Assembly: GCA_012841675.1 (NCBI GenBank)
Contig: DUUG01000306.1
Coordinates: forward strand, 1 to 8,180
Length of the DNA stretch: 8,180 bases
Source of the DNA: Clostridiales bacterium
GTDB taxonomy: Bacteria; Bacillota; Clostridia; Oscillospirales; QAMX01
Direction: 5' to 3'
Below are positions 1 to 4,364 of this stretch, in pieces. A program made the position numbers and the translations under genes. The notes beneath the pieces were generated by a model. The model ran no database searches. It saw only the letters and a list, made by a program, of their open reading frames with translations, and was not told the DNA's origin. Numbering within the stretch: position 1 is the first letter of the stretch; each line of letters begins with the position of its first letter.

Positions 1-386
1 ATAAAATGGGGAAAAAGGTGTTTTGTCATATAGAAAGCGCCTTTTAAATTGACGTTAAGCACTTGCTCAAATTCCTCCGGCGTCATTTGCAGAATCAGCC
101 GGTCTTTGGTGATACCGGCGTTGTTTACTAAAATATCAATGCCGCCGAAAAACTTTACCGCCTCGTCTACGGAGGCCTTGCTTTCTTCATAGGAGGAAAC
201 GTCACACCGGAAGCTTTTGGCCATAACGCCAAACTCCGAAGCCAAAGCGCAGACTTCTTCGGCCTTTTCGGCATTTCCTGCGTAGAAAACGGCAATATTA
301 GCGCCCTGCTCGGCCAACGTCAAGGCAATTTCCCGGCCGATTCCTCGGGAAGCGCCGGTTACCAGAGCGGTTTTTCCCTTAAGCAT
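1..386 (-). CDS. fabG: 3-oxoacyl-ACP reductase FabG, N-terminal part (cut by window edge)
   Basis: FabG is the NADPH-dependent short-chain reductase that converts 3-ketoacyl-ACP to 3-hydroxyacyl-ACP in each FAS II elongation cycle. Translation from the ATG at 386 gives 128 full codons before the window ends. Seen: the nucleotide-binding motif TGASRGIG at residues 10-17, the structural VNNAG at 87-91, and the family-typical NVNLKGAFYMTKH near the cut. The catalytic Ser and Tyr-x-x-x-Lys lie beyond the edge, so activity cannot be judged. The start is supported by AAAGGAG (394-400 on the complement) seven bases upstream; it lies inside the end of fabD, and the two genes overlap by 8 bases, suggesting translational coupling. 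The family is a large one of look-alike dehydrogenases, but the operon position makes FabG the clear choice. Confidence 0.95.
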   Translation of the reverse strand, partial: MLKGKTALVTGASRGIGREIALTLAEQGANIAVFYAGNAEKAEEVCALASEFGVMAKSFRCDVSSYEESKASVDEAVKFFGGIDILVNNAGITKDRLILQMTPEEFEQVLNVNLKGAFYMTKHLFPHF

Positions 387-1308
387 AGTTGTTCTCCTTT
401 AAGCATTCTGCGGTTTTTACAAGGCTTTCTCCGTCGAATACGGAAAGACACAGAGCGGAGGGGCAGATTTTTTTCAAAAGATTTTTAAGCGTATTTCCCG
501 GGCCGACCTCTACAAAGGCGGAAAACCCGTCGGAAATCATGCGCTCCATGGTCTTGCGCCACAAAACAGGGCTTGCGATCTGCCTTGCGACTAGCTCCGC
601 GGCGGACATGCCGCTTTCGCTATAAGGCATAGCCGTCGCGTTGGCATAGAGGGGGATGTCGCCTTTGGAAAAGGTAAGGCGGCGCATCCAAAAAGCAAGC
701 TCGTCGGCGGCTTTTTGCATGTAGGGGCTGTGAAAGGCCCCGGAAACGGCAAGGGGAACCACACGGGCTTTCCCTTTGAGAAAGGCGGAAAAGGCGGCCA
801 AAATATCGCTTTCTCCCGCCACAACCACCTGCCCGGGGGCGTTAAAATTCACGGCGTAGACGCCATGCTCTTTGGCGTAAGCGGTGACTTCTTCATCGGA
901 AAGGCCAATTACCGCCGCCATGCCGCCTTTGGTTTCTTCCGCGCAGGCCTGCATAAGCTTCGCTCTTTCTAACACAAGGGCAAAAGCATCCTCCAAAGAA
1001 AGAATTTTGGCGCAGGCAAGGGCAGGAATTTCGCCAAGGGAAAAGCCGGCCGCCCCGTTTGGCGCAATTCCAAGCTCCATAAGAGCGTATGCGGCGGCGG
1101 TTGACACGGCAAAAAGCGCCGGCTGGGCGTTTTCGGTTTCCGAAAGCTCTTCTTTCTTCCCGGAAAAGCAAAGGTCGGTCAGCCCCGGACGAAGTTGTTC
1201 GGCTTTATGGAAAATTTCTTTGGCAGCGTCGGAGCTTTCCCATAACGACCGGCCCATGCCGGGCGTTTGGCTTCCCTGGCCGGCAAATAAAAACGCTATT
1301 TTACCCAC
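379..1308 (-). CDS. fabD: Malonyl-CoA:ACP transacylase FabD
   Basis: FabD moves the malonyl group from CoA to acyl carrier protein, supplying the two-carbon extender for FAS II in the cytoplasm. The 309-residue product is full length for the family. Seen: the oxyanion motif GQGSQ at 10-14, the nucleophile elbow GFSLGE with Ser90, the Arg of LERAKLMQ (R115) that holds the malonyl carboxylate in known structures, NAPGQ at 156-160, and the catalytic His193 in GAFHSPYM. The residue before the nucleophile is Phe where E. coli has His. The start is GTG at 1308, preceded by GAAAGGGG; it overlaps the end of fabK by 13 bases. The TAA stop overlaps the fabG start. Function is secure from motifs plus operon context. 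Confidence 0.96.
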   Translation of the reverse strand: MGKIAFLFAGQGSQTPGMGRSLWESSDAAKEIFHKAEQLRPGLTDLCFSGKKEELSETENAQPALFAVSTAAAYALMELGIAPNGAAGFSLGEIPALACAKILSLEDAFALVLERAKLMQACAEETKGGMAAVIGLSDEEVTAYAKEHGVYAVNFNAPGQVVVAGESDILAAFSAFLKGKARVVPLAVSGAFHSPYMQKAADELAFWMRRLTFSKGDIPLYANATAMPYSESGMSAAELVARQIASPVLWRKTMERMISDGFSAFVEVGPGNTLKNLLKKICPSALCLSVFDGESLVKTAECLKENNYA

Positions 1309-2246
1309 CGGGCCGCCCCTTTCAGAATTTCTTCGGCCTGTGCCGTCATTTCCTCCATAATTTGCCGTGCCGGGCGGATAGATTTTTGCAGCCCTGCCGA
1401 CTGACCGGCCATAAAGCAGCCGTTTTCCTCGTCGCCCTCTCTGGCGGCTCTGCGCAAAGCGCCAACACCTAGGGCTTCCAGCTCTTCCTGGGTAGATTCG
1501 GGGGCAAATTCCTTTTTGCGGTAGGTGCGGGTAAAATTGCTTTTGAGTGCCCGGACGGGGTGGCCAAAGCGGTGGCCGGTAGTCAAGGTGTCAATGTCTT
1601 TGGCGGCCAGCACCCGCTTTTTGTAGTTTTCGTGGATGGTGCATTCCTCTGCCACCAGAAACGCCGTTCCAAGCTGTGCGCCGGCCGCCCCAAGCATAAC
1701 GGCGGCGGCCAGTCCTCTCCCGTCGGCAATGCCGCCGGCGGCAATTACAGGGATGTTTTTCACCGCATCGCAGACCTGCGGCAATAAAGCCATGGTGGTC
1801 AGTTCGCCGATATGCCCGCCGGCCTCGCAGCCTTCGGCAATGACAGCATCGGCGCCGGCTCGTTCCATCATTTTCGCAAGGCCGGAAGAAGCGACCACGG
1901 GCAACACCTGAATACCCGCCTCTTTCCACGCTTTTATATAGGAGGACGGGTTGCCGGCCCCTGTGGTGACAACGGGAATCTTTTCTTCGATGACGACTTT
2001 CGCCACCTCGGGCGTATGCGGGCTCATAAGCATAATGTTGACGCCGAAGGGTTTGTCCGTAAGCGAACGGGCCTTATGAATTTCGGCCCTAAGCTGTTCG
2101 CCGTTCATGGACATGCCGGCAATAAGCCCCATGCCGCCTGCGTTAGACACCGCCGCGGCCAGGTGCGCATCGGCCACCCAAGCCATGCCGCCCTGTATAA
2201 TGGGAAATTCGATGGAAAGAAGCTCGCAAATCGGCAGCCTAAGCAT
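1296..2246 (-). CDS. fabK: Enoyl-ACP reductase II FabK (FMN-dependent)
   Basis: FabK reduces trans-2-enoyl-ACP to acyl-ACP, the last step of each elongation cycle, using FMN and NAD(P)H. It is a TIM-barrel flavoprotein of the nitronate monooxygenase/2-nitropropane dioxygenase superfamily, unrelated to the short-chain reductase FabI. Seen: N-terminal PIIQGGMAWV (15-24), SNAGGMGLIAG (34-44), EAGGHIGELTT (141-151) with His145 at the position of the catalytic His of pneumococcal FabK, and AAGGIADGRG (169-178) for flavin phosphate binding. The 316 residues match the usual size. It starts at ATG 2246, overlapping the acpP stop by 8 bases, with GGAGG about nine bases upstream. A nitronate monooxygenase is the only real alternative; the position between acpP and fabD argues strongly for FabK. 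Confidence 0.95.
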   Translation of the reverse strand: MLRLPICELLSIEFPIIQGGMAWVADAHLAAAVSNAGGMGLIAGMSMNGEQLRAEIHKARSLTDKPFGVNIMLMSPHTPEVAKVVIEEKIPVVTTGAGNPSSYIKAWKEAGIQVLPVVASSGLAKMMERAGADAVIAEGCEAGGHIGELTTMALLPQVCDAVKNIPVIAAGGIADGRGLAAAVMLGAAGAQLGTAFLVAEECTIHENYKKRVLAAKDIDTLTTGHRFGHPVRALKSNFTRTYRKKEFAPESTQEELEALGVGALRRAAREGDEENGCFMAGQSAGLQKSIRPARQIMEEMTAQAEEILKGAARWVK

Positions 2247-2463
2247 TCCCTTGCGCCTCCAGCGCTTTCAGCAGGTCGCCAACGGAACGGAGATCCTCCG
2301 AAACGTCTAAGGTTAGCCCGGTTTCGTCCTCAATTTTCATGAGAAGCTCTACCGTGTCCAACGAGTCCAGCTCCAGCTCCTCGAAGGTGGTTTCTGCTGT
2401 GATCAAAGATGCGTCCATTTCCTTATAATCGGCCAGAATGTTTGCTAATGTTTCGAGATTCAT
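2239..2463 (-). CDS. acpP: Acyl carrier protein
   Basis: This 74-residue acidic protein carries the growing acyl chain on a 4'-phosphopantetheine arm and is the substrate for every other enzyme of the operon. Seen: the modification motif ELDSLDTVEL (31-40), with Ser34 as the attachment site, and the expected four-helix pattern with many Glu and Asp residues. The ATG at 2463 is preceded by a full AGGAGG (complement of 2471-2476) with a seven-base gap, the strongest ribosome binding site in the operon together with that of the regulator; this suits a protein needed in large excess. It sits 22 bases after fabH and its TAG stop overlaps the fabK start by 8 bases. Confidence 0.97.
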   Translation of the reverse strand: MNLETLANILADYKEMDASLITAETTFEELELDSLDTVELLMKIEDETGLTLDVSEDLRSVGDLLKALEAQGNA

Positions 2464-2485
2464 GGTGATTCCTCCTGATTTTCTA

Positions 2486-3442
2486 TTAAGCCTCCCAGCG
2501 CAACAGGCAAGAGCCGGTGGAAAGCCCCGCGCCGAATGCGCTAAGAAACAAAAGCTGCCCTTTTTGCATGTTTCCAGCCCGCACCTGTTCGTCTAGCAGC
2601 AGGGGGATGGAGGCCGAACTGGTGTTGCCGTAATGCTGAATGTTGGTGGGAAAACGCTCCGGCGGCAAGGCAAGGCGAGAGCGCGCCGCTTCGATAATGC
2701 GAAGGTTTGCCTGGTGCAGAAGGTAGTAATCCACATCCTCCGGCGAAGTGCCCGCCTGCTCGCAAAGAAGTCTCACGTCTTTATCTATGGCAGAAACGGC
2801 AAACTTAAACACTTCCCGGCCGTTCATGCGTAAAAACGTGCCCGGCGAATACGGGGCAAAGGGGCTGTTGCCCGACGGAACGTCGGAAACAAGCCATTCC
2901 TCGTTGCACGAAGTGGTCAGCCGCAACGCCAAAGGCCCCTCTCCCGGTCCAAGCACTACCGCCCCGGCGGCGTCACCGAATAAAACAGTGGTGCTCCGAT
3001 CGGTCCAGTCGGTAAGCCGAGACATGGCCTCCGCACAGACAATGAGCATGCGTCTTGCCTGCCCTGCCGCAAAATACGCCCTTGCCACGTCCAAAGCAAA
3101 CACAAAGCCGGAGCAAGCGGCGTTAATGTCCAAAGCCGGGCAGGAAGCGCCAATGCGGCCGGACACGCGGCTGGAAAGGGACGGGAAAAGCTGATCTCCC
3201 CGTAATGTAGGGCAAAGGATAAAATCCAGCTCAGAAGCGGCGATATTCGCACTCTCCAGCGCCCTTTCCGCGGCCTTTGCCGCCAGATCCGTCAGGCTTT
3301 CCGAGGTCAAAACCCTTCGCTCGGAAATCCCCGTCCGGCTGGAGATCCATTCATCATCGGTTTCCAAAAAAATAGAAAGCTCCGAGTTGGTAACAACTTT
3401 CGACGGCACGGCACTTCCCGTGCCAAGGATAGAAAATGCCAT
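2486..3442 (-). CDS. fabH: 3-oxoacyl-ACP synthase III FabH
   Basis: FabH starts fatty-acid synthesis by condensing an acyl-CoA primer with malonyl-ACP. The 318-residue product is full length. Seen: the complete thiolase-fold catalytic triad Cys110 (NAACSGF), His243 (LLHQANLRI) and Asn273 (HYGNTSSAS), the entry motif WISSRTGISERR (32-43), and the LFGDAAGAVVLG glycine-rich segment (154-165). The glycine-rich C-terminal loop reads AFGAGLSTGS, with Ser-Thr in place of the common Thr-Trp. Start at ATG 3442 with AAAGGA six bases upstream. It follows the regulator by 31 bases with no visible promoter between them. Primer preference (acetyl-CoA or branched-chain) cannot be read from the sequence. Confidence 0.96.
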   Translation of the reverse strand: MAFSILGTGSAVPSKVVTNSELSIFLETDDEWISSRTGISERRVLTSESLTDLAAKAAERALESANIAASELDFILCPTLRGDQLFPSLSSRVSGRIGASCPALDINAACSGFVFALDVARAYFAAGQARRMLIVCAEAMSRLTDWTDRSTTVLFGDAAGAVVLGPGEGPLALRLTTSCNEEWLVSDVPSGNSPFAPYSPGTFLRMNGREVFKFAVSAIDKDVRLLCEQAGTSPEDVDYYLLHQANLRIIEAARSRLALPPERFPTNIQHYGNTSSASIPLLLDEQVRAGNMQKGQLLFLSAFGAGLSTGSCLLRWEA

Positions 3443-3473
3443 AATGCATCCTTTCTGCGCAGACGCTTAACCG

Positions 3474-3917
3474 TTACGTATGTTTCTCAAAAAAACGGTT
3501 TAAATTCCGTATGGCGCGAAGCAACACTTGTTTTTCCTCGTCGGAAAGCTCGGACGCCACCTTTTTCACCATTTGCTCATGGAAAAATCGGTGCACGCGG
3601 TCAATGGTCTTTCCCTCTTTGGTAAGGGAAATCAAAACCTGCCGGCCGTCCACTTCTCCCCTCTGCTTTTCCAAAAACCCCTTGGAAACCAGCTTGTTGA
3701 CAGCGACCGTGGCGGAAGGCAGGGAAATATCCAAATCGGCGGCCAGCTCGCTAATGGTACGGGGCTCGCCGGTCTTGCCGACGGCCTCCAAAACATGCAC
3801 CTCGTTAATGGAAAGGTTGCCATCCCGCATTTTTTTGACCGAGTTTTCTTCCACCCGCTCTATTAGATGGTAGGTTTCCACCAGCAGGGTGTTCAGTTCG
3901 GTCGCAAAAGCATCCAT
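3474..3917 (-). CDS. fabT: MarR-family regulator of fatty-acid synthesis, FabT-like
   Basis: This is a 147-residue winged helix-turn-helix protein heading the fab operon. Seen: an N-terminal dimerisation helix, a helix-turn-helix around residues 54-81 (TISELAADLDIS onward), a wing with the MarR signature DGRQVLISLT (90-99), and C-terminal dimer helices. The segment after the wing, DRVHRFFHEQMVKK (106-119), strongly recalls pneumococcal FabT. In streptococci FabT represses fab genes, with long-chain acyl-ACP as corepressor; that this protein does the same is inferred from similarity and position. Start ATG 3917 has AGGAGG six bases upstream. A palindrome over its promoter (3939-3951) is the obvious candidate binding site, implying autoregulation. 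Confidence 0.9.
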   Translation of the reverse strand: MDAFATELNTLLVETYHLIERVEENSVKKMRDGNLSINEVHVLEAVGKTGEPRTISELAADLDISLPSATVAVNKLVSKGFLEKQRGEVDGRQVLISLTKEGKTIDRVHRFFHEQMVKKVASELSDEEKQVLLRAIRNLNRFFEKHT

Positions 3918-3938
3918 GGGATACCTCCTGTTAATTAA

Positions 3939-3951
3939 TTAGTCTAACTAA
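3939..3951. promoter_or_regulatory. Palindromic operator, candidate FabT-like binding site
   Basis: TTAGT-CTA-ACTAA is a perfect inverted repeat with 5-base arms around a 3-base centre. Allowing one mismatch, the outer arms extend to 3936-3954. It begins on the last base of the -10 box and covers the predicted start site, an ideal place for repression by steric block. MarR dimers bind short palindromes of this size. The sequence differs from the published streptococcal FabT box, so the pairing with this regulator is inferred from location. Confidence 0.65.
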
Positions 3952-3979
3952 GTATATCTGTTCAACGCGCCTGTGTCAA
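3951..3979 (-). promoter_or_regulatory. Promoter of the fab operon
   Basis: Read on the minus strand, TTGACA (3979 to 3974) and TATACT (3956 to 3951) are separated by exactly 17 bases, a near-perfect housekeeping sigma-factor promoter. The predicted start near 3944 would give a leader of about 27 bases to the fabT ATG. No other promoter is evident within the operon as far as the left edge. Confidence 0.85.
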
Positions 3980-4082
3980 CCCCCTTTTGCGAAAAAGAAC
4001 CATGTTTTTTCTCCCGCGCCTATGTTTCAAACCGTCAATGTGTCAAACCGCCCCAAAGTGTCAATCCGCGCCTATGTTTCAA
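3961..4082. repeat. Degenerate tandem array of about 16-20 bp units
   Basis: The core CGCGCCTATGTTTCAA occurs exactly at 4015-4030 and 4067-4082 (as part of a 17-base identity that begins at 4014 and 4066), and in shortened form, CGCGCCTGTGTCAA, at 3966-3979. Between the exact copies the units run on at 16, 18 and 18 bases: ATGTTTCAAACCG (4022), ATGTGTCAAACCG (4038), AAGTGTCAATCCG (4056), ATGTTTCAA (4074). A more decayed unit lies at 4002-4021. On the minus strand the core reads as TTGACA or TTGAAA, so the array multiplies -35-like hexamers, and the real fab -35 box is one of the copies. Function unknown. Confidence 0.7.
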
Positions 4083-4107
4083 TTTTATTACAATGCCGCA
4101 GACTCTC

Positions 4108-4135
4108 TTGCTATTTTCGCCCAGACCAATATACT
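4108..4135 (+). promoter_or_regulatory. Candidate distal promoter (P1) of the S-layer gene
   Basis: TTGCTA (4108-4113) and TATACT (4130-4135) are spaced by 16 bases. Transcription from near 4142 would give a leader of about 220 bases that includes the downstream hairpin and direct repeats. The -35 match is moderate, so this is weaker than the proximal promoter. Confidence 0.4.
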
Positions 4136-4203
4136 GAAACCAGCCGGTTGCAAAAAAGCCCCCTGCAAGCATTCCCTTGTTTTCGCCAATACGCGGGCAA
4201 AAC

Positions 4204-4227
4204 CTCTTGGGAAAACCTGCCCAAGGG
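4204..4227. other. Hairpin in the S-layer leader region
   Basis: CTTGGG (4206-4211) pairs with CCCAAG (4220-4225) around an 8-base loop, extended outward by one G-T and one C-G pair. No run of T follows on either strand, so it is not an intrinsic terminator. It could be a binding site in DNA or a structure in a long leader transcript. Confidence 0.45.
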
Positions 4228-4234
4228 TGCGGCG

Positions 4235-4253
4235 ATGTTACACTTATGTTACA
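4235..4253. promoter_or_regulatory. Pair of ATGTTACA direct repeats upstream of the proximal promoter
   Basis: ATGTTACA occurs at 4235-4242 and again at 4246-4253, an 11-base period that puts both copies on the same face of the helix. The pair ends 15 bases before the -35 box at 4269, roughly -69 to -51 from the predicted start, the usual location for an activator that contacts RNA polymerase. No matching regulator is visible in the window. Confidence 0.45.
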
Positions 4254-4268
4254 AACAGGTTGAAACTC

Positions 4269-4297
4269 TTGCGTATGGTAAAATTTTCCAGTATACT
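4269..4297 (+). promoter_or_regulatory. Proximal promoter (P2) of the S-layer gene
   Basis: TTGCGT (4269-4274) and TATACT (4292-4297) have a 17-base spacer. The predicted start near 4304 gives a leader of about 60 bases. The -10 hexamer is identical to that of the divergent fab promoter. An overlapping alternative is TGGTAAAAT, an extended -10 form at 4276-4284. Confidence 0.6.
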
Positions 4298-4309
4298 CAA
4301 AAATGAATC

Positions 4310-4342
4310 GGGGGCGATGCTTGCCAAAGTAAGCCAACCCCC
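4310..4342 (+). other. Leader hairpin just upstream of the S-layer ribosome binding site
   Basis: GGGGG (4310-4314) pairs with CCCCC (4338-4342), and after a small internal loop GCTTGC (4319-4324) pairs with GTAAGC (4329-4334), including one G-U pair, around a CAAA loop. It ends nine bases before the Shine-Dalgarno, which it leaves exposed. Stable 5' structures are a known cause of long-lived S-layer mRNAs; that role is inferred here. Confidence 0.5.
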
Positions 4343-4350
4343 AAAATCAA

Positions 4351-4357
4351 AAGGAGG
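4351..4357 (+). promoter_or_regulatory. Ribosome binding site that fixes the S-layer protein start
   Basis: AAGGAGG lies seven bases before the ATG at 4365. It decides between this start and upstream in-frame starts as far as 3987, none of which has a comparable site or leads into a signal peptide. Confidence 0.85.
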
Positions 4358-4364
4358 AAAAAGC

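Larger units (their letters stand above)
3918..4364. other. Divergent regulatory region between the fab operon and the S-layer gene
   Basis: These 447 bases contain no convincing gene. From left to right they hold the fabT ribosome binding site, a palindromic operator and fab promoter facing left, a degenerate short tandem repeat, a first candidate promoter facing right, a hairpin, a pair of direct repeats, a second promoter facing right, a leader hairpin and a strong ribosome binding site. All three candidate -10 boxes read TATACT. I see nothing recognisable in 4136-4203 beyond AT-rich and C-rich patches. Confidence 0.8.

Noticed and set aside
884..1360. A 158-codon plus-strand open frame over fabD
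   Set aside because: Antisense shadow of fabD, with a Ser/Ala/Pro-rich translation typical of reverse-frame reading.
1812..2342. A 176-codon plus-strand open frame across fabK and acpP
   Set aside because: It lies over two conserved genes on the opposite strand and its translation is low in hydrophobic pattern and unrecognisable.
3443..3473. A separate promoter for fabH in the gap after the regulator
   Set aside because: The 31-base gap holds only the fabH ribosome binding site; I see no -35/-10 pair or palindrome there.
3961..4082. Repeat array as a CRISPR
   Set aside because: The units are contiguous, 16-20 bases long and decayed, with no unique spacers of 30 bases or more and no cas genes nearby.
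4204..4227. Hairpin as an intrinsic terminator
   Set aside because: No T tract follows on either strand, and it lies between a promoter region and the gene it would serve.
3987..4364. A 126-residue in-frame N-terminal extension of the S-layer protein
   Set aside because: It contains cysteines, has no ribosome binding site, covers the promoters and repeat array, and would bury the signal peptide. The ATG at 4365 has AAGGAGG and begins a proper signal peptide.
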